Positions 42,784-51,674 are shown, numbered from the stretch's first letter. The stretch is 64,000 nt of DNA from Saccharothrix sp. NRRL B-16314 (GCF_000716595.1 NZ_JNXC01000027.1:36866-100865), one strand, 5' to 3'. Notes: a model not told the origin generated them from the letters alone. Made by a program: numbers and translations.

Positions 42784-44094
42784 GTGAGCGAGATCCCACG
42801 GAAGGCAGCGCACCGCACCGCCAAGCTGGCCAGCCTTCCCCTCGGGGTGGCGGGCCGCGTGGTGGGCGGCTGGGGGAAGCGCCTTGCAGGCCGCAGTTCC
42901 GAGGAGGTCAGCGCCGAGATGTCGGCGAAGACCGCGGAACAGGTGTTCGCGGTGCTCGGGCAGCTCAAGGGCGGTGCGATGAAGTTCGGCCAGGCCCTGA
43001 GCGTGTTCGAGGCCGCGGTGCCGGACGAGCTCGCCGGGCCGTACCGCGACGCACTGACCAAGCTCCAGACGTCCGCGCCGCCGATGCCGGTCCGCACCGT
43101 GCACCGCGTGCTGGCCGAGCAGCTGGGCGCGGCGTGGACGAAGCGGTTCTCGTCGTTCGACGACACGCCCGCCGCGTCGGCGAGCATCGGGCAGGTGCAC
43201 CGGGCGGTGTGGCACGACGGCCGCGACGTGGCGGTGAAGGTGCAGTACCCCGGCGCGGACGAGGCGTTGCAGGCCGACCTGAAGCAGCTGCTGCGGTTCA
43301 GCAAGGTCTTCCAGATGATGGCACCGGGTATCGAGGTCAAACCGCTCCTGGAGGAGCTGCGCGACCGCTACCTGGAGGAGTTGGACTACCGGACCGAGGC
43401 GGACAACCAGCGGGTCTTCGCCAAGGCGTTCGACGGTGACGACCGGGTGCTGGTGCCGCGGGTCGTGGCCAGCTCGCCGAAGGTGATGGTCACCGAGTGG
43501 ATCGACGGCACGCTGCTGTCGAAGATCATCCGTGATGGGGATCGGACCGAGCGGGACCTGGCCGGGCAGTTGCTGGCGGAGTTCCACTTCTCCGCGCCGA
43601 GCCGGGCCGGGTTGCTGCACGCAGATCCGCACCCCGGCAACTTCATGCTCGGCTCGGACGGCCGGCTGCGGGTGATCGACTTCGGCGCGGTCGCGCGGCT
43701 GCCTGACGGGTTGCCCAAGACGCTCGGCGTGATCACCAGGATGGCGCTGGAGGGTCGTTCGGAGGACATGGTCGAGCTGTTCCGGGCGGAGCGGTTCATC
43801 CGGCCCGGGATGGAGATGCAGCCCGACGACCTGATCAACTACCTGAGCCCGTTCGTCGAGCCGCTGCGGACCGAGACGTTCCACTTCACCCGCAAGTGGC
43901 TGCAGTGCGAGGCGGAGCGCGTGAGCGACTTCCAGAACCCGGAATCGCAGGCCGGGAGGTGGTTGAACCTGCCCCCGCAGTACCTGCTTATCCACAGGGT
44001 CACGCTCGGCGCGACGGGCATCCTCTGCCAGCTCGACGCGAACGTGCAGGCCAGGGCCATCGTCGCCAAGTGGCAGCCGGGCTTCGACGACTGA
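42784..44094 (+). CDS. ABC1/UbiB-family atypical kinase
   Basis: 436 residues. The KxGQ motif is GAMKFGQALSVF (about residues 62-73), the invariant lysine lies in DVAVKVQYPGADEAL (about 152), the catalytic loop is LLHADPHPGNFML (about 278-290) and the metal-binding DFG is VIDFGAVARL (about 298-307). The family includes COQ8/UbiB, and actinobacterial members are poorly characterised. The GTG at 42784 follows GGGAGGAG. It is downstream of the ThiF-like gene by 87 bp in the same direction. Confidence 0.92.
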   Translation: MSEIPRKAAHRTAKLASLPLGVAGRVVGGWGKRLAGRSSEEVSAEMSAKTAEQVFAVLGQLKGGAMKFGQALSVFEAAVPDELAGPYRDALTKLQTSAPPMPVRTVHRVLAEQLGAAWTKRFSSFDDTPAASASIGQVHRAVWHDGRDVAVKVQYPGADEALQADLKQLLRFSKVFQMMAPGIEVKPLLEELRDRYLEELDYRTEADNQRVFAKAFDGDDRVLVPRVVASSPKVMVTEWIDGTLLSKIIRDGDRTERDLAGQLLAEFHFSAPSRAGLLHADPHPGNFMLGSDGRLRVIDFGAVARLPDGLPKTLGVITRMALEGRSEDMVELFRAERFIRPGMEMQPDDLINYLSPFVEPLRTETFHFTRKWLQCEAERVSDFQNPESQAGRWLNLPPQYLLIHRVTLGATGILCQLDANVQARAIVAKWQPGFDD

Positions 44095-44095
44095 G

Positions 44096-44123
44096 TTGTC
44101 CACAGCCAGCCGACTTGTCCACA
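44096..44123 (+). promoter_or_regulatory. pair of perfect DnaA-box-like 9-mers
   Basis: TTGTCCACA occurs at 44096-44104 and again at 44115-44123, 19 bp apart, immediately after the ABC1 kinase stop. A further TTATCCACA lies at 43988-43996 inside that gene. Confidence 0.55.
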
Positions 44124-44175
44124 GATCACCAACAGCCCGTGGCCCGATCCCCGGAACCCCCGGAAGATCGATCCC

Positions 44176-44730
44176 ATGGACCAGGTGATCAAGACCGCAG
44201 AGCTGAAGGCCACCGGCGTTCCGGGCTACGTCATCGACCTCAAGTGCCGCCCCGGCGGGCCGTGGCAGCGCATCCTGCCGGGGGTGCTGCTGCTCGGTGC
44301 CGGCCCGCCGACCAGGGCGCAGCGCGTGCGCGCGGCCCTGGTCTACGCGGGTCCGGGCACCGTGGTCACCGGCGTCGACGCGCTGCACGCCCACGGCCTC
44401 CGGGCCCTACCGCCGCCGACCCGGGTGCACCTGCTGCAACCGGCAACCAGCCGCCGCTCCTGCGCCGACCACGTGCTGCTGGAACGCACCACCAGACCGC
44501 CGGCGGTCGTGGTTCGTGACGGCCTACCGCTGGCCGAGCCCAACCGAGCAGTCGTCGACGCCGCCCGACACGAGCCGAACGCCCTACGCCAACACCACGT
44601 GCTGGCGACAGCGATCAGGTCGGGCTTGTGCACAGTCGCAGACCTGACCGCGGAGCTGAACGCGGGCAACAGGCGAAACTCAGCCACCCCAAGGTCGGCA
44701 TTACGCCTACTGTCCGCCCTCCTCCGCTGA
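44176..44730 (+). CDS. hypothetical protein, AbiEi-like N-terminal part
   Basis: 184 residues. GVPGYVIDLKCRPGGPWQRI followed by LPGVLLLGAGPPTRAQRVRA and ALVYAGPGTVVTGVDALHAH resembles the N-terminal region of actinobacterial AbiEi-type or DUF559-containing proteins (wHTH followed by strands). The usual C-terminal nuclease-like domain is absent and the frame ends at the border of a C-rich low-complexity spacer. The gene may therefore be truncated. No AbiEii-like toxin is adjacent. Confidence 0.5.
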   Translation: MDQVIKTAELKATGVPGYVIDLKCRPGGPWQRILPGVLLLGAGPPTRAQRVRAALVYAGPGTVVTGVDALHAHGLRALPPPTRVHLLQPATSRRSCADHVLLERTTRPPAVVVRDGLPLAEPNRAVVDAARHEPNALRQHHVLATAIRSGLCTVADLTAELNAGNRRNSATPRSALRLLSALLR

Positions 44731-45300
44731 CTCAACCCACCGCTCCACAGCAACAGCACCCAGCCCCCACACCCAACCTCACCCACCGCGCCCAGCCCTC
44801 GCTCCCAACCTCACCCCACCGCGCCCAACCTCGCCCCACCGCGCCCAGCCCTCGCGCCCGACCTCACCCACCGCGCGCCCAGTCCACAGGCCCCAACCTC
44901 ACCCGCCGCGCCACCCATCGCGCGGACGGTCCGCCGCGCCCTCGCCACCTCCCCCACCCACCACGGCCACCCATCACCGGCAGCCGACCCACCACCCTTG
45001 GCCTGCCCGCCAGGGCACCCAAACCACGTCACCGCACCCTGCCCGCGACCGCACACAACCCACGACCCACGACCCACGACGGCCACTCCACCCCTGGCAG
45101 CCACCCACCACCACTCCCAACTTGTGTCACTGGCGGCCAGCCCACCACGGTGGCCCGCCCGCCACCCCACCCACACCACCGCAGCCGACTCGCCGCACCC
45201 ACCCACCGCAGCCACCCACCTCACCACCAAGGCGAAGCAAACCGTGCACCGCGCCCAACCCGCCACGGCATCCCGAGATCGCTGGGCGCAATCAGGCGCC
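44731..45300. repeat. C-rich, G-poor low-complexity spacer
   Basis: About 570 bp dominated by CACCC, CCACCGCGCCCA and CCCAACCTC elements on the plus strand, i.e. G-rich on the minus strand. Its first 200 bp repeat a ~22-nt unit (CCTCACCCACCGCGCCCAGC). Long frames through it are low-complexity artefacts. No gene is supported between 44731 and 45410. Confidence 0.7.
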
Positions 45301-45410
45301 GTGCACAGTCGGCCACCACCGCCTGCGCTGGTCGCCGCGCCCGGTAGTCAGCGGGTGGGGTTCGACAGCGGCGGAGGTCGTGTGAGGTGGTCGAACGGGG
45401 TGATGGGTCG

Positions 45411-45590
45411 TCACTGGGACCAGTAGTCGGTGGGCAGCTTTCCCTCGATGTCGCGGACGTGGGCCCGCGCGCAGGCAGGGCACAGCCACTGGTCGACTCC
45501 GCGTTCCCGCTCGCGCACCCATGCCAGCAGTTCGGCCGGATCGGTCACCGAGGACCGCGTCCGACCACAGCGGGCACAGGTGTCGGTCAC
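45411..45590 (-). CDS. small zinc-ribbon protein
   Basis: 59 residues: CARCGRTRSSVTDPAELLAW, then QWLCPACARAHVRDIEGKLP. Two CxxC knuckles flank a helical insert. The GTG at 45590 overlaps the TGA of the methyltransferase gene (GTGA), so the two proteins are co-translated. It may be a zinc-binding partner of the methyltransferase; no family is known to me. Confidence 0.75.
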   Translation of the reverse strand: MTDTCARCGRTRSSVTDPAELLAWVRERERGVDQWLCPACARAHVRDIEGKLPTDYWSQ

Positions 45591-46507
45591 GATTTGCGGC
45601 CGAGGTACACGGTGTTGGCGATCAGCATGAACACGTCGTCGCGGCGCCCGACGAACGCGGGGTCCTGCGGGTCGAGGAGTTGCCGGATGGTGCTGCGGTC
45701 GGCGGGGTGCAGCAGGTCGCCGGCGACCTCCGCGTACCACTTCAAGTGGTCGACCGCCCAGTCGCGCACCGCCTGCTTGGCCGGTGCGGGGTGGTCGAGG
45801 AGGTAGCTGAACGCCGTCACGTCCACAAGACCGGCGTCCGCGAGCGCGACGTTCCAACCGCCGTGCATGCGAACGGCGTCGGTGATGTTCTCCCGCATCC
45901 GCACGAACCACTGGGCTCGGGCGGCGAGCAGCCGATCCTGCAAGCCGGGGTCGCCGACACCCACGTCGAACGGGAGGAACTTGCCCGACAACCCGCCTTC
46001 GGCGAGCGCCAACCACCCACCGGGCGCGACCGCCTCGACCAACCCGGCCACCGCGGCACGCTGATCAGGGAGGTGATGCACGACGTTCGACGCCCACACC
46101 AACTGCGCGGCACCGGCGATCTCGGCCGGTCGTTCGGTGGCCAGGTCGGCGAGGACCGGCCGGACGTGAACCGTCGCCCTGGTCGTGTCGGTCTCGTAGG
46201 TGGCGGCCGACCGGGCCGAGCCGGTCGCGGCGTCCAGCATCTCGGGCACCGCGTCGACCAGCACGACCGTGCCGCCGCCGCGAGCGGACAGGGCTTCGAC
46301 CAGCGCCACGCTCATCCCACCCGTGCCGCACCCAACATCCAGCACGGTCGGGTTGTCGGGGAGGGTTCCGACGAGTCTGCGCGCGACCACGCGGTGGGCC
46401 TCGGCATCCAACTCGTCAGCGCGTCGCCGCGCGTTCAGCTGGGACGACCAGTCGATGCCGTCGTGGGTGTGGGCATGGTTGTGAGAGTGAACGGCCACAG
46501 GTCGCAC
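45587..46507 (-). CDS. SAM-dependent methyltransferase with His-rich N-terminus
   Basis: 306 residues. Motif I is VLDVGCGTGGMSVAL (about residues 54-68), motif II/III includes VVLVDAVPEML, and motif IV QLVWASNVVHHLPD (about 131-144). The N-terminus VHSHNHAHTHDGIDW carries five histidines in a potential metal-binding stretch. The C-terminal helical cap (residues 200-290) should determine the acceptor, which is unknown. It overlaps the downstream zinc-ribbon gene by 4 bp. Confidence 0.88.
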   Translation of the reverse strand: MRPVAVHSHNHAHTHDGIDWSSQLNARRRADELDAEAHRVVARRLVGTLPDNPTVLDVGCGTGGMSVALVEALSARGGGTVVLVDAVPEMLDAATGSARSAATYETDTTRATVHVRPVLADLATERPAEIAGAAQLVWASNVVHHLPDQRAAVAGLVEAVAPGGWLALAEGGLSGKFLPFDVGVGDPGLQDRLLAARAQWFVRMRENITDAVRMHGGWNVALADAGLVDVTAFSYLLDHPAPAKQAVRDWAVDHLKWYAEVAGDLLHPADRSTIRQLLDPQDPAFVGRRDDVFMLIANTVYLGRKS

Positions 46508-46648
46508 CGTACCCAGGACGGGCGAAACCCTCCCAGCGAAATCCGCCGCCCACCACGCGTATGGCAGGCACAGGCACGCCGGGTCGGCTTGAGCGGAACC
46601 GACCTGAGGCGGGCGGGCGCGGGAGGACGGTCGTCAGGCGGGTACAGC

Positions 46649-46689
46649 GCGGCCCGCCGTCCCCGCGTCGGGCGGGGAGGGCGGGCCGC
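46649..46689 (-). terminator. whiB7 operon terminator
   Basis: GCGGCCCGCC-TCCCCGC pairs with GCGGGGA-GGCGGGCCGC around a 4-nt loop, 9 bp beyond the stop of the last minus-strand gene. Confidence 0.75.
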
Positions 46690-46697
46690 TGCGTGCA

Positions 46698-46922
46698 TCA
46701 GATCGCGTGAGCCTTCAGAGCGGCCCTGCGCTGGGCCCATCCGGCCAGCCGGCGCCACCTGCGGGCGACGACGAGCCGGTGGGCCAGCCGATGCTGTTGC
46801 GCGAATATCTCCGCGTCATGCATTCGGGATCTGGCAAGGTTTTCTTCGAGCAGCATGGGGTTCCCCTTGGGGTTCACTTCGGTGAGCATCGCTTCGTCTG
46901 TGGTGGATCGGTACGTGGTCAC
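46698..46922 (-). CDS. small basic protein downstream of whiB7
   Basis: 74 residues. MTTYRSTTDEAMLTEVNPKG is followed by a helical Arg/Ala-rich half (HRLAHRLVVARRWRRLAGWA). The start overlaps the whiB7 stop by 4 bp (ATGA), so it is translated with WhiB7. No domain recognised. Its coupling suggests an accessory role in the same stress response. Confidence 0.7.
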   Translation of the reverse strand: MTTYRSTTDEAMLTEVNPKGNPMLLEENLARSRMHDAEIFAQQHRLAHRLVVARRWRRLAGWAQRRAALKAHAI

Positions 46923-47317
46923 GCGGCGGCCTCCTGGTCGTTAGCCCCCCGGACAACGGTCGCGGCGGGCGCCGCGGGCACAACGGGTGCTGCATCCTTG
47001 CGGGGACGTCCACGGGGACGCTTGCGCGCGATCACAGCTCCGCGCTCGAAGATTTCGCCGCCCCAGACCCCCCAGGGCTCGTGGCGGGCGACCGCGCCGG
47101 CCAGGCACTCGGCGATCACGGGGCAGGTGGCGCAGAACTTCTTCGCCTCCTCCAGCTCCGCCGGAGCGTCGGCGAACCACAGGTCAGGGTTGTTGGTACG
47201 GCAAGGAAGTTCCAAGCCGGCGTCCGGCGCGGTGTCGATCAGGGATGCGACTCCGGCTCCGGCGAGCTCCGACTCGGTGGACAACGTCCCGTTTATGGGG
47301 ACGGTCACGGTCAACAT
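46919..47317 (-). CDS. whiB7: WhiB7-type redox-sensing transcriptional regulator
   Basis: 132 residues. The four iron-sulfur cysteines appear in ELPCRTNN and FCATCPVIAECLAG (C-x(n)-C-x2-C-x5-C), followed by the turn WGVWGGE. The C-terminal AT-hook RPRGRPRKD distinguishes WhiB7 from other Wbl proteins. WhiB7 binds the sigma factor and an AT-rich element to induce intrinsic antibiotic resistance. The ATG at 47317 has AGGAG. Upstream lie a candidate leader ORF, a terminator-like hairpin and a WhiB7-type promoter, so expression is probably attenuated and autoregulated. Confidence 0.9.
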   Translation of the reverse strand: MLTVTVPINGTLSTESELAGAGVASLIDTAPDAGLELPCRTNNPDLWFADAPAELEEAKKFCATCPVIAECLAGAVARHEPWGVWGGEIFERGAVIARKRPRGRPRKDAAPVVPAAPAATVVRGANDQEAAA

Positions 47318-47390
47318 CAGTGGGACTCCTGTCAGGTCTTGCATGGGGTTTGGCAGTGCAATTGCGTACGGCAAAACGGGTTTGAACAGC

Positions 47391-47430
47391 ACAAAGGCCG
47401 CGGATCCGGTTACGGGTCCGCGGCCTTTGT
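47391..47430 (-). terminator. attenuator hairpin in the whiB7 leader
   Basis: ACAAAGGCCGCGGA pairs with TCCGCGGCCTTTGT with an 11-nt loop, one of the strongest stems in the window. It sits between the leader ORF stop (47458) and the whiB7 start (47317), followed on the transcript by a short GTTCAAACCCGTTTT stretch. Confidence 0.75.
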
Positions 47431-47457
47431 GAGCTTCGTGGCCTGACTACGAGGTGG

Positions 47458-47682
47458 TCAGGTACTTCGCTCTCGCGCGGACGGCGCAACGATCTGAGTC
47501 GGGACGTAGGTCGACGCGTGCGGCGTCGGCACCTGGATCAGTTGAACTCGCTCGACACCCCAACCGAGGGCGTGGCGATCGCGGGCAGACTTCTCCCCCG
47601 CGACACGAGCAGCACCGGACGCCAAGTCCACCCCGGACATCAGGTAACCGGGCGTCTTGAAGCACATGAGGGTGCTGTTCAC
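47458..47682 (-). CDS. candidate whiB7 leader ORF
   Basis: A 74-codon frame begins with GTG at 47682, preceded by GAGGAGGTGA, an almost perfect ribosome site. It starts MNSTLMCFKTPGYLMSGVDL. It ends 28 bp upstream of the attenuator hairpin. A second frame beginning MRPLGIQELALDYETPEEV at 47746 overlaps it. whiB7 leaders in mycobacteria and Streptomyces carry upstream ORFs whose impaired translation under antibiotics opens the attenuator. The peptide sequence itself matches no family I know, and which frame is translated is unresolved. Confidence 0.5.
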   Translation of the reverse strand: MNSTLMCFKTPGYLMSGVDLASGAARVAGEKSARDRHALGWGVERVQLIQVPTPHASTYVPTQIVAPSARERST

Positions 47683-47762
47683 GGCCGGTCACCTCCTCGG
47701 GCGTCTCGTAGTCGAGCGCTAGCTCTTGAATCCCCAGCGGGCGCATCGCGCCCGGCCTGAGC

Positions 47763-47801
47763 AGGTTATGACTCGGCGCACGGCGGGTGCAACCGCTTTT
47801 T
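47763..47801 (-). promoter_or_regulatory. predicted WhiB7-dependent promoter
   Basis: On the minus strand AAAAA (47797-47801) is followed after GCGG by a -35 TTGCAC (47787-47792), an 18-bp spacer and TAACCT as -10 (47763-47768). An AT-rich patch just upstream of -35 is the known WhiB7 target architecture. Confidence 0.55.
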
Positions 47802-47937
47802 CCAAATACCTGTCGATCGAGTGAAAATTCCGCGTTTGCCCTGTACAGAGGGCTAGGGCGCGAGCACTCGTCCGGACCAGTCCGCCCGCCGGCGGGACGA
47901 GCCGGTCACCGCGGGTGGCCCGAGCCCGTCGATCAGC

Positions 47938-47998
47938 GCCCGCCTGTCAGCGCCAACCTGCCAACGCCCGCCTGTCAACGCCCGACTGTCAGCGCCCG
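47938..47998. repeat. short CGCCCGCCTGTCAA direct repeats
   Basis: Four imperfect copies of a ~14-nt unit lie over and just beyond the uvrD2 stop codon. They are probably slippage products. Confidence 0.5.
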
Positions 47999-50043
47999 CC
48001 GCGCACGAGGGCCAGAACGTCGTCGCCGAAGCGGTCGAGTTTGGCCGCCCCGATGCCGGAGATGGACACCAGCCCGGCGACGTCCTCGGGCCGCTGCTCG
48101 GCGATGGCGACCAGGGTCGCGTCGGTGAACACGACGTACGCCGGCACCTTCAGCTCACGCGCCCGGTCCGCCCGCCACGCCCGCAGCTTGGTCAACAGCT
48201 CCTCGTCCACGTCCGACGGGCACGAGGAACACCGGCTGAGCTTGATCGCCCGCGCGTCCACCAACGCCGACCCGCACACCCGGCACTGCGGCTTGGGCCG
48301 CTTCTGCAGCGGCTCGCGCTTGGCGGTCCGCGACGCCGGGTGGTCCTCCGGCACGAGCCCGTAGAGGAACCGGCTGCGCCGCCGATAACGACGTCCGCCC
48401 GCAGCGCGCGCCAACGCCCACGACAGCCACAAGTGCACGCGGGCGCGTGTCACGCCCACGTACAGCAACCGGCGCTCTTCCTCGATCGCCGCGTCGTCGC
48501 CGTCCGCGTGCTGGATCGGCAGCGTGCCCTCCACCAGCCCGACCAGGAACACCGCGTCCCACTCCAGCCCCTTCGCCGCGTGCAGGGACGCGAGCGTCAC
48601 GCCCTCGACCGTCGGCGGGTGCTGCGCCTCGGCGCGCAGGTCCAGTTCGGCGACGAACTTCGGCAGGTCCGCGCCGTCCACCGCGGTGACCAGCTCCTCG
48701 GCCAGTTCGACCAGCGCGAGCAGTGACTCCCACTTCTCCCGCGCCGACCCGCCGGCGGGGGGCTCGTCGGTCAGGCCGATCCCGGCCAGCACCTCGCGCA
48801 CCACCTTCGGCAGCTCACCGGTCGGCTCGTGCGCCACCGCCGAGCGCAGTGCGGCCATCGCCTGCCGCACCTCGGCCCGCTGGAAGAACCGCTCGCCGCC
48901 ACGCACCTGGTACGGCACGCCCACCTCGGCCAACGCCTGCTCGAAGACCTCCGACTGCGCGTTGACCCGGTAGAGCACGGCGATCTCGCTCGCCGACACT
49001 CCCTCGTCCAGCAGCGCCTTCACCCGCTGCGCGACGGCCGCCGCCTCCAGCGGTTCGTCGTCGAACTCGGTGAACGTCGGCCGCGGACCGTCCGGGCGCT
49101 GCCCGATCAGCTGCAACCTCGACCCGGCGGGACGTCCCCGCGCCCACTTGATCACTTCGTTGGCCAGGCCAACGACCTGCGGCGTCGACCGGTAGTCCCG
49201 CTCCAGCCGCACCACGACGGCCTCGGGGAACCGGCGCGGGAAGTCGAGCAGCGGACGCGGTGAGGCGCCCGCGAACGAGTAGATGGTCTGGTTCGCGTCA
49301 CCGACCACGGTCAGGTCGTCGCGCGCGCCCAGCCACGCGTCCAGCACGCGCTGCTGCAACGGCGTGACGTCCTGGTACTCGTCCACGACGAAGCACCGGT
49401 ACCGGTCGCGGAACTCCTCGGCGACCTCGCCGTGCTCCTCCAACGCCGCCGCCGTGTGCAGGAGCAGGTCGTCGAAGTCGAGCAGCTGCGCCTGGTTCTT
49501 CAGCTCCTCGTACGTCCGGTAGACCTGCACGACCTGCTCGGCGGGCGCGGGCGTGTCGCGGCTCGTGCGGCCCGCCTCGGCCGGGTAGTCCTCGGGCGAG
49601 ACGAGCGAGGCCTTGGCCCACTCGATCTCGCCCGCGAGGTCGCGGAGCGAATCGGACTCGGTGGACAGGCCGGCCCGGTTGGCGGCCTGCGCGACCAGCC
49701 GCAGCTTGTTCCGGTCGATCAGCTGCCACTGCTCGCCGCCGACCACCCGCGGCCAGAAGTAGCGGAGCTGGCGCAGCGCGGCGGCGTGGAACGTGCGGGC
49801 CTGCGCGCCGTGCACGCCGAGCGCCCGCAACCGGGTCCGCATCTCACCCGCGGCACGGGCGGTGAACGTGACGGCGAGGACTTGACCAGCGGAGACGTGC
49901 CCGCGTTGGACCAGGTAGGCGATCCGGTGCGTGATCGTCCGGGTCTTGCCGGTCCCGGCGCCCGCGAGGACGCACACAGGGCCGCGCGGAGCCTCCACGG
50001 CGGCACGCTGTTCCGGGTCCAGTCCCTCCAGCAGCCGGTCCAT
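47989..50043 (-). CDS. uvrD2: UvrD2-type superfamily I DNA helicase
   Basis: 684 residues. Motif I is [13 protein letters not shown] (about residues 27-39), motif [15 protein letters not shown], motif [17 protein letters not shown], motif [22 protein letters not shown] and [14 protein letters not shown] four-cysteine element ([10 protein letters not shown]...CSSC) and a C-terminal HRDC domain (last ~80 residues, [20 protein letters not shown]) are specific for actinobacterial UvrD2. The start at 50043 is preceded by GAGG at good distance; an ATG at 50052 is possible. It unwinds 3'-5' in repair and is essential in M. tuberculosis. Confidence 0.93.
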   Translation of the reverse strand: MDRLLEGLDPEQRAAVEAPRGPVCVLAGAGTGKTRTITHRIAYLVQRGHVSAGQVLAVTFTARAAGEMRTRLRALGVHGAQARTFHAAALRQLRYFWPRVVGGEQWQLIDRNKLRLVAQAANRAGLSTESDSLRDLAGEIEWAKASLVSPEDYPAEAGRTSRDTPAPAEQVVQVYRTYEELKNQAQLLDFDDLLLHTAAALEEHGEVAEEFRDRYRCFVVDEYQDVTPLQQRVLDAWLGARDDLTVVGDANQTIYSFAGASPRPLLDFPRRFPEAVVVRLERDYRSTPQVVGLANEVIKWARGRPAGSRLQLIGQRPDGPRPTFTEFDDEPLEAAAVAQRVKALLDEGVSASEIAVLYRVNAQSEVFEQALAEVGVPYQVRGGERFFQRAEVRQAMAALRSAVAHEPTGELPKVVREVLAGIGLTDEPPAGGSAREKWESLLALVELAEELVTAVDGADLPKFVAELDLRAEAQHPPTVEGVTLASLHAAKGLEWDAVFLVGLVEGTLPIQHADGDDAAIEEERRLLYVGVTRARVHLWLSWALARAAGGRRYRRRSRFLYGLVPEDHPASRTAKREPLQKRPKPQCRVCGSALVDARAIKLSRCSSCPSDVDEELLTKLRAWRADRARELKVPAYVVFTDATLVAIAEQRPEDVAGLVSISGIGAAKLDRFGDDVLALVRGGR

Positions 50044-50115
50044 GCGCTGCATCCTCGCAGAGCACAGCGAGTCCTCCCGTGATGGGGCGACGCGGCGCGC
50101 CGTATCCTGGTCGGT

Positions 50116-50856
50116 ATGGCTGGTAAGCAGGACAAGGCGGCTGTCAAGGCGGCCTCCAAGGAAGCGGCGAAGGCCCGGCGCGCGGCATCGAAGGCGAAGC
50201 GCGGCCAGATCTTCGAGGCGTTCAAGATGCAGCGCCGCGAGGACAAGGCGCTCGTGCCGTTGATGCTGGCGTGCCTGCTCGGCGCGACGGCCGCGGCGTT
50301 CCTGATCGGCCTCATCTGGGACATGCAGTGGGTGCTGCTGCCGATGGGCATCGCGGTGGGCGCGCTGCTCGCGGTCATCGTGTTCGGCCGCCGGGTGCAG
50401 CGCAGCGTGTACGCGAAGGCGGACGGGCAGCCGGGCGCGGCGGCGTGGGCGCTGGACAACCTGCGCGGCAAGTGGCGGGTAACCCAGGCCGTGGCGGGCA
50501 CGACGAGCGGTGACATGGTGCACCGGGTGCTCGGTCGGCCGGGCGTGGTGCTGGTCGCCGAGGGCGCGCCGCACCGGGTCAAGGGCCTCCTCGCGCAGGA
50601 GAAGAAGCGCGTGGCGCGGGTGATCGGCGAGACCCCCATCTACGACCTCGTCGTCGGCACGGAGGAAGGCCAGGTCCCGCTGCGCAAGCTCCAGGGCCAC
50701 CTGATGAAGCTGCCGCGCAACATCTCGACCGCCCAGGTCGACACGATCGACAACCGGCTCGCCGCGCTGGCCAGCCGTGGCGCGGCACTGCCCAAGGGCC
50801 CGATGCCCCAGGGCGCCAAGATGCGCAACGTGCAGCGCGCGATGCGCCGCCGCTGA
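50116..50856 (+). CDS. DUF4191 domain membrane protein
   Basis: 246 residues. A Lys/Ala-rich cytoplasmic start ([20 protein letters not shown]) precedes two transmembrane helices at about 55-75 and 80-97. The following soluble part ([20 protein letters not shown]) is typical of DUF4191 proteins of actinobacteria (Mtb Rv2219-like). Divergent from uvrD2, with 72 bp between. Function unknown. Confidence 0.92.
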   Translation: MAGKQDKAAVKAASKEAAKARRAASKAKRGQIFEAFKMQRREDKALVPLMLACLLGATAAAFLIGLIWDMQWVLLPMGIAVGALLAVIVFGRRVQRSVYAKADGQPGAAAWALDNLRGKWRVTQAVAGTTSGDMVHRVLGRPGVVLVAEGAPHRVKGLLAQEKKRVARVIGETPIYDLVVGTEEGQVPLRKLQGHLMKLPRNISTAQVDTIDNRLAALASRGAALPKGPMPQGAKMRNVQRAMRRR

Positions 50857-50860
50857 CCCC

Positions 50861-50904
50861 GGCGAGTCGTCCACTCGGACACCGCGAGTCGTCCACTCCG
50901 GCAC
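50861..50904. repeat. two 22-bp GCGAGTCGTCCACTCGG(A/G)CACC repeats
   Basis: Two tandem copies with about one mismatch sit directly after the DUF4191 stop codon. The same consensus appears in degenerate form at 40455-40667. Confidence 0.7.
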
Positions 50905-51005
50905 CGTGAACCGCACACCGCGGCACGGTGCCGGAGTCGTTTCCGGGCGTTCTCGGGCGGGAGCCGTTTCAGCAGGTCGACGGCAGGTCGACGGCGTCGG
51001 AACGG

Positions 51006-51479
51006 TCAGCGGACGCGGATGACGATGGTGCCCGCGGCCTTGTCGTGCAGACCCCGGCCGTCCGCGTCCCAGACCACCGCCGGGATGATGGGGAAGATCA
51101 ACACCGTCCGCAGGGCGGCCCGGGGCACGCCGACGATGCCCGCCCCGTCCAGCCGGGCGACCCGCAGCCCGAACAGCAGGTGACCAGGGGTGAAGCCGAA
51201 GAAACCGACCGCGACCACGGTGATGGTGAACCAGGCCAGCAGGCTCCAGTTCTGCGGCAGGTCGGGCCTGGTGAACAGGCCCGCGACGCCCGCCGAGAGC
51301 AGGAAGTCGACCAGGATGGCGAACGTCCGCCGACCCGTCGACGCGACCGAGCCGGGTCCGGACTGCGGCAGGCCGAGGCGTTCACCCCGCCACCGCTGCC
51401 CGGTGCCGTCACCGGAGTCGGCGCCGGGCTCAAGCGCCGAGCGAGGTCCAGACAGCCACGAACCGGTCCACTTGCTCAC
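51006..51479 (-). CDS. RDD family membrane protein
   Basis: 157 residues. The RDD signature is degenerate: [19 protein letters not shown] (about residues 50-68) has Arg and Asp at the typical positions, and [18 protein letters not shown] (about 96-113) is the second conserved block. Three hydrophobic segments. The N-terminal 45 residues are Gly/Ser-rich and disordered. Next to glnA but transcribed divergently, a common actinobacterial arrangement. Possibly a transporter or membrane scaffold. Confidence 0.85.
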   Translation of the reverse strand: MSKWTGSWLSGPRSALEPGADSGDGTGQRWRGERLGLPQSGPGSVASTGRRTFAILVDFLLSAGVAGLFTRPDLPQNWSLLAWFTITVVAVGFFGFTPGHLLFGLRVARLDGAGIVGVPRAALRTVLIFPIIPAVVWDADGRGLHDKAAGTIVIRVR

Positions 51480-51547
51480 CCCACCAGAGTAAGGGCCGTG
51501 CTCAGCGGGTGAGGAGCGGCAGCCGGGTTGCCCGGCCTGGGCACCCC

Positions 51548-51586
51548 GTTAACACTGGCGAAACACGAGGGTGATGGCTGGGCAAC
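51548..51586 (+). promoter_or_regulatory. predicted double GlnR box upstream of glnA
   Basis: Half-sites TTAAC, GAAAC, GTGAT and GCAAC occur at exact 11-bp intervals (ending at 51553, 51564, 51575 and 51586). This fits the actinobacterial GlnR pattern of alternating GTNAC and GNAAC-like half-sites, 89 bp before the glnA start. Confidence 0.75.
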
Positions 51587-51674
51587 AACACGGTCTTAGT
51601 TTCGCCACGATGGCCGGCCGCACACCGCAGCGGCGTACAACCACGCCCCCACCGCAGCAGAGGAGTCGACGAGG

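Noticed and set aside
41619..44123. Replication origin
   Set aside because: DnaA-box-like sites exist, but no dnaA/dnaN genes or AT-rich unwinding region are present.
44811..45266. 151-residue minus-strand reading frame
   Set aside because: It is Gly/Val/Trp/Arg-rich low complexity produced by the C-rich spacer, with no ribosome site or domain.
47447..47746. RiPP precursor peptide upstream of whiB7
   Set aside because: No modification enzymes are nearby and the position fits a whiB7 leader; kept only as a leader ORF.
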